Below, one piece after another: positions 1 to 8,725 of a stretch of DNA of 64,000 nucleotides. Made by a program: the position numbers and the translations under genes. Source of the stretch: Flavobacteriaceae bacterium (GTDB lineage: Bacteria; Bacteroidota; Bacteroidia; Flavobacteriales; Flavobacteriaceae); NCBI GenBank assembly GCA_030726725.1, contig JANRDC010000023.1, positions 1-64,000 on the forward strand, written 5' to 3'. Within the stretch, counting starts at the first letter, position 1. The number at the start of each line of letters is the position of its first letter. Below the pieces are notes generated by a model that was given only the letters and a program-made list of their open reading frames with translations, did not search any database and was not told the origin of the DNA.

Positions 1-4
1 CTTT

Positions 5-140
5 TTATTCCTGCTCCAGATCGCTGAGGAAGGTTTTCCAGTTGTTGAGGTCTTTACCGTGTGATTGAAGCATCATCCAGGCCAATAGTTTTAATTCCTC
101 CGCCCAATAGGACAACGGCAATACCTATATATCTTTTCAT
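5..140 (-). pseudogene. Frameshifted small membrane-type ORF (about 44 codons)
   Basis: The ATG at 140 opens a reading frame with a hydrophobic start (MKRYIGIAVVLLGGGIK) that ends after 28 codons. Dropping one A from the AAAA run (TTTT at 89-92 on the + strand) joins it to a second frame ending LNNWKTFLSDLEQE and a stop at 5-7. The total, 136 bases, is exactly 44 codons plus a stop plus one extra base. It lies downstream of alkB on the same strand and could be cotranscribed. It may be a real frameshift, a sequencing error in a homopolymer, or chance. I do not recognise the family; the hydrophobic start suggests a small membrane protein. Confidence 0.4.
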
Positions 141-179
141 GATGTTTTTTAACAGTAGGGTGCAATAAATTCAAAATTA

Positions 180-1202
180 TTACACGGCAGACATTTTTTT
201 CATGGATTCGGGTACCCGGGGATTCATCAAACGAAACCAAAGCGGTGGAATCAAGGCAATCAGCATCGATGTGGGGTATCCAAACGGGAGTTGAGGGCTG
301 TCTTGGTGGTTTTCAAGCGCAGGGTATTTTTTGGCTGATTTATAGTGGTGATCGCTGTGGCGGGTCAATTCATAGAGGACTACCCTGCCCATGGCATGAT
401 TGGAATTCCATGAGTGTTTGGCTTGAACTCTTTCATATCTCCCGCTGGGGAGTAGCTGACGCATCAATCCGTAGTGTTCGATATAATTGATCGTTTCCAG
501 CAGCAGAAATCCTACTACCCCAGCACCTGCCGCCCACCCTGTGACTGACGCTCCGAATTGCATCAGCACAGAAGACCAAAAGGCTAGGTGAAAAAGTGCC
601 GCCCACAACATATAGTTTTTTGTGGAGATGAATCCCTGGTTGTTTTGCTTCAATTTGCTGACTTGAATCACCCATGCTTTCTTGTTCATGCCCCATACAG
701 CTTGGGGGTAAAAGGCGTAAACAGACTGGTTGTATTTCGCTGTTGAGGGGTCCTTGGGCGTGGATACATCTACGTGGTGACCGTGGTTGTGCTCCATATA
801 AAATCCGTAATAATGACTGGGCATCAGCAGCAGTTGGGCCGCTTTTTGTGCCCAAGGTGTTGATCTGTGCCCCAATTCATGAGCGACATTGATCCCATTG
901 GCCCCAAAAATTACTCCAACGGATCCCATAGCGCCCAAGCGTTCCCAAAAAGTATGATCGCTTTGAGACCAATCTAGAAAATACCACAGGGAACCAAATA
1001 CCAGAATAACATTGAGGTAGAGCAACAAGTCAAAAATCACAGCGGCAGGATTTTTATTTTCTGCCAATTCAAAGGGAACAGTTACTTCAAGTAACGGAAT
1101 CACCACAAAGGCAAAAATCAGCCCGGAGAAAGTCCAAATTCCGCCCACCCAAAGTCCGAGTAAGGCAGCTATAGGAATAGAGTAGGCCCATAGATATTTC
1201 AT
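180..1202 (-). CDS. alkB: AlkB-type alkane 1-monooxygenase (membrane diiron)
   Basis: Integral membrane non-heme diiron hydroxylase expected to oxidise a terminal alkyl carbon using rubredoxin-delivered electrons. The histidine boxes are visible: HELGH near residue 108, HNHGHH near 138, NYIEHYG near 240 and HSDHH near 283. NYIEHYG followed by HSDHH is typical of AlkB rather than ordinary acyl desaturases. Several hydrophobic segments cover the N-terminal 100 residues. At 340 residues it is slightly short for the family but looks complete. No rubredoxin or rubredoxin reductase gene is in the window, so the electron donor must be elsewhere. The true substrate (alkane, fatty acid or other lipid) cannot be told from sequence. 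It is divergent from the efflux operon. Confidence 0.85.
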   Translation of the reverse strand: MKYLWAYSIPIAALLGLWVGGIWTFSGLIFAFVVIPLLEVTVPFELAENKNPAAVIFDLLLYLNVILVFGSLWYFLDWSQSDHTFWERLGAMGSVGVIFGANGINVAHELGHRSTPWAQKAAQLLLMPSHYYGFYMEHNHGHHVDVSTPKDPSTAKYNQSVYAFYPQAVWGMNKKAWVIQVSKLKQNNQGFISTKNYMLWAALFHLAFWSSVLMQFGASVTGWAAGAGVVGFLLLETINYIEHYGLMRQLLPSGRYERVQAKHSWNSNHAMGRVVLYELTRHSDHHYKSAKKYPALENHQDSPQLPFGYPTSMLIALIPPLWFRLMNPRVPESMKKMSAV

Positions 1203-1299
1203 GTTCAGACAATTAGGTCATTAAAGTAGCTAATTCCCGCTCAATGTGCAACAAAGCGTTGGTGTAACTTGTGTTACCGCTCAAGGAAAAAGGCTGGCG

Positions 1300-1307
1300 T
1301 AGTTTTG
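1300..1307 (+). promoter_or_regulatory. Bacteroidota -7 element (TAGTTTTG) upstream of the efflux operon
   Basis: TAGTTTTG matches the TAnnTTTG -7 consensus exactly and lies 19 bases before the TolC-family start codon. No clear -33 TTG is seen at 17-21 bases upstream, so the call rests on one element and its position. Confidence 0.4.
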
Positions 1308-1326
1308 TGGCAAAATTGATAGAACT

Positions 1327-2640
1327 ATGAAACAAATAGCATTCATCGGTGTGTTTTTGTTGGCCCTGACGACAAGTGTTTGGGCACAAGAACCCGTCCA
1401 CATGAGTTTGCAAGAGGTACAAGACCGCGTTGCGGCCAAAAACCTTCAGCTCAAAGCGGCCCATCAAGCTTATGTAGCAGCTAGAGGAGATTTTAGACAA
1501 ACCAACGCCTTGATTTTGCCCTCCATCAGCGCGAGCCACACTGCGTTAGCTACCACTAACCCCTTGATGGCGTTTGGGTCTAAATTAAATCAAGAAGTGT
1601 TGACCCAGGCGGATTTTAATCCAGCACTGCTCAACAATCCAGATCGCTATGAGAATTTTGCGACCCGTATCGAAGTATTGCAGCCTTTGGTCAATCTAGA
1701 TGGTTTTTTGGGACGCAGAGCAGCTAAACTGAAAATGGAAGCTATGGAGCTTCAATCTGCTAGAACTCAGGAGTATATGCAGCTGGCTGTATTTCAGGCT
1801 TATAAGCAATTGCAGTTGGCTTATCAAGCGGAACAAGTAATGGCAGCAGCCTTAAAAACAGCAGAACAAAACGCGCATTTAATCGCCAGTTATGTCGGTG
1901 AGGGATTGGCCCAGAAAGCGGATGAGCTGATGGTTCAAGTCCGTGTTGCTGAGGTGCGCAATGGGTTGCAATACGCTCAAAGCAATGTGCGCAATGCTTC
2001 AGATGCGCTGTTTGCCTTGATGGACGAAGAGGTACAGGGACAGATTTTAGTGCCTGAGGCATTGGCCCCATGGACTGAGGATCTTCCCACAGGGGAAGCC
2101 CTAGGCGGATTAGATGCGCGCAAGGATATTCAGGCCATGCACAAGGCGACTCAGGCCTATGGTAAAATGCAACAGTCCAGTGTTTTGGGGATGGCCCCGC
2201 GTTTAAACGCATTTGGCACCTATGAATTATACGATACGGAATTACTGCAGTTTGGGGCCGATGGATACACCGTTGGCGCTCAATTGAGCTGGAATGTTTT
2301 TGATGGATACAAAGCTTTGGGTAAGGCCGAAAAAGCAAAGGCCGAACATCTAAAAGCCCAATACGAAGAACAACAGTACAGAAATCAAAGCGAAGCGGAA
2401 CTCGCTGCAGCCAGACGTCAAGCCGCAGATGCCAAGAATCAGTGGAAAATGGCTGAATTGGCCTTGGCCCATGCACAGGAAGCTTATCGCATTCGCGAAA
2501 ATCGATTTAAAGCAGGTCTTGAAAAAACTACCGACTTGTTGATGGCTGAAACACTCATGTTTGAAAAAGAATTGGCCCTCAGTCAGGCCCTATTTAATGT
2601 TCAATTATCCCACAAATTTGTCGAATTCCTAACCAAATAG
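1327..2640 (+). CDS. TolC-family outer membrane efflux protein
   Basis: Outer membrane channel component of a tripartite efflux system. It starts with a signal peptide (MKQIAFIGVFLLALTTSVWAQ). The body is rich in Ala, Gln, Glu and Lys, consistent with the two long helical OEP repeats of TolC-type proteins, for example the AEKAKAEHLKAQYEEQQ stretch near residue 340. Its 437 residues are normal for the family. It is the first gene of a same-strand run: the HlyD-type adaptor begins 4 bases after its stop and the RND pump follows, so together they form one envelope-spanning pump. Substrate is unknown. Confidence 0.88.
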   Translation: MKQIAFIGVFLLALTTSVWAQEPVHMSLQEVQDRVAAKNLQLKAAHQAYVAARGDFRQTNALILPSISASHTALATTNPLMAFGSKLNQEVLTQADFNPALLNNPDRYENFATRIEVLQPLVNLDGFLGRRAAKLKMEAMELQSARTQEYMQLAVFQAYKQLQLAYQAEQVMAAALKTAEQNAHLIASYVGEGLAQKADELMVQVRVAEVRNGLQYAQSNVRNASDALFALMDEEVQGQILVPEALAPWTEDLPTGEALGGLDARKDIQAMHKATQAYGKMQQSSVLGMAPRLNAFGTYELYDTELLQFGADGYTVGAQLSWNVFDGYKALGKAEKAKAEHLKAQYEEQQYRNQSEAELAAARRQAADAKNQWKMAELALAHAQEAYRIRENRFKAGLEKTTDLLMAETLMFEKELALSQALFNVQLSHKFVEFLTK

Positions 2641-2644
2641 ACCT

Positions 2645-3718
2645 ATGAAACGCATTGCTATTCCAGCCCTTTTGGGCGTCTTTTTGCTGAGCGCGTGCTC
2701 TTCAGAACAACCTAAATCAACTGAACAACTTCCTGCGATTGCAGTGACACTAGCCCAAGCAGATGCCGCTGCTGGAGCTGGCATAATCACGGGTAGCGGA
2801 ATCGTAGAAGCAGCCCAAAGCGCTAACCTAAGCACCCGAATGATGGGGTATATCGCAGATTATCATGTGGCTGTAGGTGACCGAGTAACTCAAGGTCAAT
2901 TATTGGTGGAGGTGAATCCTTCGGATATGGCCGCAAAAACTGCCCAGGCCAAAGCTGGTGTAGCCCAGGCCCAAGCCGGGTATGACAACGCCAAAAAAGA
3001 TTACGAACGCTTTAAGCATCTTTTTGCACAAAACAGCGCTTCACAAAAGGAGTTAGATGACATGACTACTCGTTTTCAAATGGCTGAAGCGGGACTTAGC
3101 GCAGCTCAAAACATGCTGAAAGAAGTGGAAGCCCACTTGGCTTATGCTTTGATCCGCGCACCATTTTCAGGTGTGGTGGTCAATACATTTGGCAAGCCAG
3201 GCGACATGGCCACCCCCGGAATGCCGTTAGTCGCTTTAGAAGGTGGATCTGGATTTGAGGTAAAGGCATGGGTTTCTGAGACAAACATCGCCAAAATTCA
3301 AGCGGATACTCAGGCTCATGTAGTGGTGAAAAGCCAAGGATTACGCCTGCCAGCTACCATTACAGAGGTCAGCACTTCTGCCAAAAACACAGGCGGACAG
3401 TATTTGGTGAAGTTGCAGCTGTCAGAAACAGACGCAGCGGTGCGTGCGGGCATGTTTGTACAAGTTCTTTTTGAAGGTACAACAGCAGAAAAATCTCCTG
3501 CTTCTGGTGTCTTGGTGGAAACTGCTGCTTTGGTGAAAAGAGGTCAGTTGACCGGTGTCTACACCACAGCACAAGGCAAAGCCTTATTGCGCTGGGTAAG
3601 GACTGGAGCGAGCAATGACGGTATGACGGCAGTGATTTCAGGTCTGTCTGCTGGAGAATCTTATGTGCGCACTTCAGCGACTCCGCTTTACGACGGTGCT
3701 CCAGTGTCTATCAACTAA
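2645..3718 (+). CDS. RND efflux periplasmic adaptor (HlyD/MFP family) lipoprotein
   Basis: Membrane fusion protein linking the inner membrane pump to the TolC channel. The N-terminus is a lipoprotein signal with lipobox LSAC, giving lipidated Cys18. A biotinyl-lipoyl-like half motif (GYIADYHVAVGDRVTQGQLLVEVN) is followed by an Ala/Gln-rich hairpin at about residues 95-165, then the second half motif (ALIRAPFSGVVVNTFGKPGDM) and a beta-barrel region. Its 357 residues are normal for the family. It lies 4 bases after the TolC-family gene and 21 bases before the pump gene, which supports one transcript. The sequence does not reveal the exported substrate. Confidence 0.9.
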   Translation: MKRIAIPALLGVFLLSACSSEQPKSTEQLPAIAVTLAQADAAAGAGIITGSGIVEAAQSANLSTRMMGYIADYHVAVGDRVTQGQLLVEVNPSDMAAKTAQAKAGVAQAQAGYDNAKKDYERFKHLFAQNSASQKELDDMTTRFQMAEAGLSAAQNMLKEVEAHLAYALIRAPFSGVVVNTFGKPGDMATPGMPLVALEGGSGFEVKAWVSETNIAKIQADTQAHVVVKSQGLRLPATITEVSTSAKNTGGQYLVKLQLSETDAAVRAGMFVQVLFEGTTAEKSPASGVLVETAALVKRGQLTGVYTTAQGKALLRWVRTGASNDGMTAVISGLSAGESYVRTSATPLYDGAPVSIN

Positions 3719-3739
3719 TCACACTTTAAGACAAGTAAG

Positions 3740-6700
3740 ATGCAACAAGGTATTTCAGGTAAAATAGCCAATTTCTTCATCAATTCTAAACTGACCATCC
3801 TGCTGATGGTGGCTTTGATGGTGATTGGTTCCTACAGTTCAATGCTCATTCCCAGAGAGGAAGAGCCGCAAATCAATGTGCCTATGGCCGACATTATGGT
3901 CGGTTATCCAGGGGCATCACCCAGTGAGGTGGAAACGCGCGTGATCAAGCCGTTGGAAAAAATTATTTCCAACATCAAAGGTGTTGAGCACATTCACGCT
4001 ATGGCCATGAATGGACAAGCGATGATTGTCGTTCAGTTTTACGTGGGTGAAGACACAGAGCGTTCTTATGTAAAGCTCTATGACGAGTTGATGAAGCACG
4101 AGCACGAGTTCCCCAAAACGGTCATGAAGCCGATGGTGAAAACGCGTTCTATCGACAATGTGCCCATGTTGGGGTTGACTCTTTGGAGTGAAAAATACAG
4201 TGATTTTGAGCTCAGACAAATGGCTGAAGAGGTTTCTAACGAAATCAAAAAAATCAAAGACGTATCGATCACCAAGGAAATCGGAGGTAGAAGCCGTGTG
4301 CTCAGCGTAGTCTTAGACAAGGAGAAACTGGCCGAAAACAAGGTAGATGCCTTGGGTGTGGCACAATTGATCCAAGCCCACAATTCAAGCAGCCAATCGG
4401 GTAGTTTTAACGCCCAAGACCAAGAGTTTTTGGTGACTACAGGTCGTTTTATCCAAAGCGCTCAGGAATTAGGTCGCGTTGTCGTTGGGGTCAATGGACG
4501 TATGCCTGTATACTTAGAACAAGTAGCAGAAATTGTGGATGGACCTGCTTCTGCGATCAATTACGTTTCATTTGGTTACGGGCCTGGTCACGAAAACAAG
4601 CAAGCTCATCCTTCTGAGTACCCAGCGGTTACTATTTCAGTGGCCAAGGTTAAGGGGGCTGATGCGATGAAGATTTCAGAAAAGATATTGGCCTCGGTAG
4701 ATGGATTGAAAAAAAATCTAATCCCTGAGGATGTTCATGTAGAAGTGACCAGAAACTATGGGGAAACAGCTTCTCACAAAGTAGGGGAGTTATTGATGCA
4801 CCTCGGTGTAGCGATTATTGCAGTCACGGTACTGGTGATGTTGGCCATGGGATGGCGCGGTGGTTTAGTGGTGTTTTTCTCGGTGCCTTTGACCTTTGCC
4901 CTTACGTTGTTCAGCTATTATATGTTGGGCTATACCTTGAACCGAATCACTTTGTTTGCATTGGTATTTGTGGTGGGTATTGTGGTGGATGATTCGATTA
5001 TCATCGCGGAGAATATGCACCGACACTTTAAGATGAAGCGTTTGCCGTTTAAACAAGCAGCAATTTACGCGATTAACGAGGTGGGGAATCCAACCATATT
5101 GGCCACCTTCACTGTGATTGCAGCGATCTTGCCTATGGCCTTTGTGTCGGGTATGATGGGACCATACATGAGCCCGATGCCTATTGGCGCTTCTATCGCG
5201 ATGATGTTGTCTCTTTTTGTGGCTTTGACAGTTACCCCTTATTTGGGCTACCATTTGTTGCAGGAAAAAGATGATCAAGCACACAAGGAAGAGGAGGGAT
5301 TAGAAACCAGCATGATCTATAAGATCTACAAAAAAATTGAACAGCCGCTGTTGGACGATTCCCGCAAGCGCTGGACCATGCTCGGTGTTACTGTGGCCCT
5401 GTTGTTGGGTTCAGTATTGATGTTTTTTACCAAGTCGGTCGCCGTTAAAATGCTGCCATTCGACAATAAAAACGAATTCCAAGTGGTGGTGGATATGCCT
5501 GAGGGAACTACCCTAGAGCGGACAGCTGCAGTGACCAAAGAAGTCGCACAGTATTTGTCCACTATTGAGGAGGTAGTGGATTACCAGAACTATATCGGTA
5601 CTTCAGCCCCTATTACATTTAATGGATTGGTGCGTCACTACGATTTGCGCGGAGGAAGCAATATGGCGGATATTCAGGTAAACTTGTTGCACAAGGAAGA
5701 CCGTGATGCCCAGAGTCACGACATTGCCCGCAGGGTGCGAGAGGAAGTACAGCGCATCGGGGCCAAATATGGGGCCAACATCAAAATTGTTGAGGTGCCA
5801 CCTGGACCTCCAGTGCTTTCTACCTTGGTCGCAGAGATTTACGGACCTGATTACGCAGAGCAAATCAAAGTTGCCGAGCAGGTAAAAACAATTTTGGAAC
5901 AGACAGAAGACGTGGTGGATACAGACTGGATGGTTGAAGCTGACCAAACAGACTACCGACTTGAGGTGGATGCTGAAAAAGCGATGGCATACGGTATTGC
6001 ACCCGCACAAGTGGTGGGTAATTTGACCTATGTCTTACGCGAAATGCCCGTAAGTCAATACTACGACCCAACTTCTGTACATCCTGTAGGTATTGTGCTT
6101 AAGCTTAAAGATCAAGATAAATCATCATTAGAAGATTTAAAAAACTTGAAAATTCAAGGAAATCAAGGCCCTGTAGCGATTGGTGATCTGGTAAGCACTA
6201 CCGAAGGCACTTTGCAAAAAACTATTTACCGCAAGGACCAAAAAAGGGTGGTGTATGTTTTGGCAGATATGGCAGGTAGTTTAGAAAGCCCTGTGTACGC
6301 TATTTTGGGCATGAATGAAAAACTTCAGGCGATGAGCTTGCCCCAAGGGTATTCTGTCAACGAACTCTATATGGACACCCCTTCTGATGAGTCTAACTTT
6401 ACCGTTAAATGGGATGGAGAGTGGCAAATCACCCTGGAAGTATTCCGAGACCTCGGCGCTGCGTTTTTGGTGGTTATTTTGGTCATCTACATGCTGATTG
6501 TCGGTTGGTTCCAAAACTTTAAAACCCCGATGGTGATGATGGTGGCTATTCCACTTTCATTGGTGGGTATTGTATTGGGCCACTGGTTGCTCGGCGCTTT
6601 CTTTACCGCTACCTCGTTTATCGGAATGATTGCACTGGCTGGGGTCATGGTGCGCAACTCAGTGTTGCTGATTGACTTTATCGAGATCAGGCTCAATGAT

Positions 6701-6925
6701 GGTATTCCGCTCAAGCAGGCCATTATCGATGCAGGTGCGGTGCGGACTACCCCAATTTTATTGACTACGGGAGCTGTGGTGATCGGTGCCTCCATCATAT
6801 TGTTTGATCCTATTTTCCAAGGATTGGCCATATCATTGGTAGCAGGGGCCATCGTGTCTACCTTGCTCACCCTGATAGTGGTTCCGCTGATCTACTACAT
6901 GACTGAAAAACACAAATGGGAATAA
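3740..6925 (+). CDS. RND-superfamily efflux pump, inner membrane permease
   Basis: Proton-driven inner membrane transporter of the AcrB/CzcA superfamily. It has the standard length (1061 residues), a first transmembrane helix near residue 15, and two large periplasmic loops separating two sets of helices. The TM4 region carries GIVVDDSIIIAENM near residue 415, which supplies the proton-relay acids. The second half ends with the TM10-TM12 motif region (GVMVRNSVLLIDFIEIR). The absence of an obvious metal-binding Met/His cluster makes CzcA-type metal export uncertain. It is followed 15 bases later by a PII-like gene and then DUF2892, an arrangement that hints at regulation or metal/thiol chemistry. 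Confidence 0.93.
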   Translation: MQQGISGKIANFFINSKLTILLMVALMVIGSYSSMLIPREEEPQINVPMADIMVGYPGASPSEVETRVIKPLEKIISNIKGVEHIHAMAMNGQAMIVVQFYVGEDTERSYVKLYDELMKHEHEFPKTVMKPMVKTRSIDNVPMLGLTLWSEKYSDFELRQMAEEVSNEIKKIKDVSITKEIGGRSRVLSVVLDKEKLAENKVDALGVAQLIQAHNSSSQSGSFNAQDQEFLVTTGRFIQSAQELGRVVVGVNGRMPVYLEQVAEIVDGPASAINYVSFGYGPGHENKQAHPSEYPAVTISVAKVKGADAMKISEKILASVDGLKKNLIPEDVHVEVTRNYGETASHKVGELLMHLGVAIIAVTVLVMLAMGWRGGLVVFFSVPLTFALTLFSYYMLGYTLNRITLFALVFVVGIVVDDSIIIAENMHRHFKMKRLPFKQAAIYAINEVGNPTILATFTVIAAILPMAFVSGMMGPYMSPMPIGASIAMMLSLFVALTVTPYLGYHLLQEKDDQAHKEEEGLETSMIYKIYKKIEQPLLDDSRKRWTMLGVTVALLLGSVLMFFTKSVAVKMLPFDNKNEFQVVVDMPEGTTLERTAAVTKEVAQYLSTIEEVVDYQNYIGTSAPITFNGLVRHYDLRGGSNMADIQVNLLHKEDRDAQSHDIARRVREEVQRIGAKYGANIKIVEVPPGPPVLSTLVAEIYGPDYAEQIKVAEQVKTILEQTEDVVDTDWMVEADQTDYRLEVDAEKAMAYGIAPAQVVGNLTYVLREMPVSQYYDPTSVHPVGIVLKLKDQDKSSLEDLKNLKIQGNQGPVAIGDLVSTTEGTLQKTIYRKDQKRVVYVLADMAGSLESPVYAILGMNEKLQAMSLPQGYSVNELYMDTPSDESNFTVKWDGEWQITLEVFRDLGAAFLVVILVIYMLIVGWFQNFKTPMVMMVAIPLSLVGIVLGHWLLGAFFTATSFIGMIALAGVMVRNSVLLIDFIEIRLNDGIPLKQAIIDAGAVRTTPILLTTGAVVIGASIILFDPIFQGLAISLVAGAIVSTLLTLIVVPLIYYMTEKHKWE

Positions 6926-6940
6926 CCTAAAACACACCCT

Positions 6941-7255
6941 ATGAAACTCATTGTAATCACTGCTGTTAAGGCTTTTGAAAAAGACATCAAAAGCCTGCTC
7001 ATCAAGAGTAAAATACCTCAGTTTTCTTACCAAAATGTTATTGGATACCGGGATGCCACTTTGGATGCTGTAGGCAATAACTGGTTTGGCGCTGAGATGA
7101 ACGAAGCTGAATCCATCTTGTTTTACGCATTTGTGCCTGTCCCCCAGGTGGATGTGTTGTTGGATGAGGTGAAGGCCTACAACGCCCAACAGGAAGCAAA
7201 ATCAAAGGTGCATTTATCCGTATTAAACATCGAAAAAACCTCAGATCATGATTAA
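6941..7255 (+). CDS. Small PII-like (ferredoxin-fold) protein in efflux operon
   Basis: This 104-residue soluble protein has no signal peptide. The start (MKLIVITAVKAFEKDIKSLLIKS) and the later NVIGY and ILFYAFVPVPQVDVLLDEVKAY segments follow the beta-alpha-beta-beta-alpha-beta rhythm of PII/DUF3240-type proteins. DUF3240 PII-like proteins are known beside CzcA-type RND pumps in Proteobacteria, so a regulatory or ligand-sensing role is plausible here, but this is inference from fold and position. The T-loop uridylylation site of GlnB is not recognisable. Its last 8 bases overlap the DUF2892 start, which indicates translational coupling. Confidence 0.55.
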   Translation: MKLIVITAVKAFEKDIKSLLIKSKIPQFSYQNVIGYRDATLDAVGNNWFGAEMNEAESILFYAFVPVPQVDVLLDEVKAYNAQQEAKSKVHLSVLNIEKTSDHD

Positions 7256-7430
7256 CAGACTTATTCGCGCCATCGCAGGATCATTTATTTTGATCAGTTT
7301 GGCACTGGCCATCTACGTAAATATCAATTGGCTTTGGTTTACCGCATTTGTCGGGGCCAATCTCCTCCAATCCTCCATCACCAAATGGTGTTTGATGGAA
7401 GACATCCTAAAAAAGTTAGGGGTCAAATAA
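7248..7430 (+). CDS. DUF2892 small membrane protein
   Basis: A 60-residue protein with two hydrophobic helices joined by a short turn. The WLWFTAFVGANLLQSSITKWC stretch and closing LKKLG match the DUF2892 (YgaP C-terminal-like) pattern, in which N, Q, S and C positions near the second helix are conserved. Family members are often found beside rhodanese or efflux genes; their function is not settled. The start overlaps the preceding gene by 8 bases, and a strong terminator begins 21 bases after the stop, so it closes the operon. Confidence 0.75.
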   Translation: MINRLIRAIAGSFILISLALAIYVNINWLWFTAFVGANLLQSSITKWCLMEDILKKLGVK

Positions 7431-7450
7431 GGTAAATACCTTCAAAAAAG

Positions 7451-7475
7451 AAACCGGCGAAAGCCGGTTTTTTTT
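7451..7475. terminator. Bidirectional terminator between efflux operon and kynureninase
   Basis: Stem AAACCGGC / GCCGGTTT closes a GAAA tetraloop and is followed by a run of T. The A-rich left flank gives a T run on the minus strand too. It lies between two convergent genes and probably serves both. Confidence 0.9.
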
Positions 7476-7478
7476 ATC

Positions 7479-8723
7479 TCAACTCACCCCATTTCGCTCT
7501 GTTGAGAAACGCTCGAAGGACTTGTGGAGCACTGTGTTTTTTAACTGTTCTACAGCACACGCCAACTCTGTGAAGGTAGTGTAGAGCGGGGTAAGTCCAA
7601 GGCGAATCCATCCTGGAGGTCGATAATCCGGCACCACAGCAGGTGTTGAGGCCAACAAACATTGGGTGATGCGCCAGGCTTCGGGGTGGGATAAAGTTAG
7701 GTGAGACCCTCTAGCTGTCGGGTCTAAAGGGCTTTCAATCGTAAAATCCAATCCAGCTAGTTCAGCTTCTATCATCGATTGTAAAAACTGCCCCAACAGA
7801 AGGCTTTTTTCTCTCAATGCCTTCATGCCCACTTCAGCGGTGAGGGCAATACCCGGGGCAGCCCCTGAAAGAGACAACACATTGGGGGTTCCTGCGGAGA
7901 ATTGATCGATTCCTGCAGCTGGGAGATATTGGTCTGAAAAGGCAAATGGATCCGCATGCCCAAACCAACCCTGTATGGGATTTTTTACTTGTGGCATCAG
8001 TGATTCATCTAAGTACATCATCGAAGGAGCGCCAGGCCCTCCATTTAAGTACTTATAGGTACAACCTACTGCGGCAAGTGTTCCGGTATCCTTTAGCCGA
8101 GTTTCCACAGCACCGATGGCATGGCTCAAATCCCAAACGATTATACTTTGGTTGTTCAACGCCCATTGATTGAGTGCTGCAACGGGGTAGAGGTAAGCGC
8201 TTTGATAACTCACCCAGCTCAAACAATAGATGCCCGGGTTGTGCTGCATGGCCTCTTTGAGTTGTTGTATGTCCGCATTTCGGTTGGTCGGATAGATCAC
8301 CCGGTGAAGGGGTAGATCAAAGCCTTCCAGGATGTAGTGATCGGTGGGAAAATTTAGCGAATCCACACCCAGTTGTTTGGGGTAAAGACCGCTGTGCACC
8401 AGGCCATGAATGATTTGATATAAATGTACCGAAGTGGATTCGCCCACTTTGATGTTCCCTACGGGCGATTCAGTAATCTTAGACAGATCTCTAGCAATCG
8501 AACCGCCCAGGGCCAACCAATGCTTGTTCCAGGAACCGATTAATCCGCGACCCCACTGTTGGGTAACCGCATCCTCCATCGCTTTCTGTGCGGTCAATGG
8601 GAGTCTACCCAATGAATTACCGTCGAGATAAATGGCGTTATCTGGTTCAAAAAATCTTTTTCTGTAGGCGCTTAACGGATCTTCAAGATCCTTTTGAGCG
8701 GCTTGATCTAACCATTTTTTCAT
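7479..8723 (-). CDS. kynU: Kynureninase
   Basis: PLP enzyme that cleaves kynurenine or 3-hydroxykynurenine to (hydroxy)anthranilate and alanine in tryptophan breakdown. Visible motifs are YLDGNSLG near the N-terminus, WDLSHAIGA with the PLP-contacting Asp and His, and the lysine motif CTYKYLNGGPG. The ORF track begins at a TTG at 8762, but that overlaps the upstream esterase. I take the ATG at 8723 (MKKWLDQ), two bases after the esterase stop, giving 414 residues, normal for the family. No other kynurenine pathway gene is in the window. The upstream partner is a secreted esterase, so the pairing may be only transcriptional. Confidence 0.92.
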   Translation of the reverse strand: MKKWLDQAAQKDLEDPLSAYRKRFFEPDNAIYLDGNSLGRLPLTAQKAMEDAVTQQWGRGLIGSWNKHWLALGGSIARDLSKITESPVGNIKVGESTSVHLYQIIHGLVHSGLYPKQLGVDSLNFPTDHYILEGFDLPLHRVIYPTNRNADIQQLKEAMQHNPGIYCLSWVSYQSAYLYPVAALNQWALNNQSIIVWDLSHAIGAVETRLKDTGTLAAVGCTYKYLNGGPGAPSMMYLDESLMPQVKNPIQGWFGHADPFAFSDQYLPAAGIDQFSAGTPNVLSLSGAAPGIALTAEVGMKALREKSLLLGQFLQSMIEAELAGLDFTIESPLDPTARGSHLTLSHPEAWRITQCLLASTPAVVPDYRPPGWIRLGLTPLYTTFTELACAVEQLKNTVLHKSFERFSTERNGVS

Positions 8724-8725
8724 CT

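Noticed and set aside
245-855. Track ORFs at 245-490 (+), 433-855 (-) and 674-892 (+)
   Set aside because: They lie in other frames of the AlkB gene, whose histidine motifs are intact; no family features are seen in them.
1213-1539. Minus-strand ORF of 108 residues at 1213-1539
   Set aside because: Overlaps the TolC-family signal peptide on the opposite strand and has no motif; it is a shadow.
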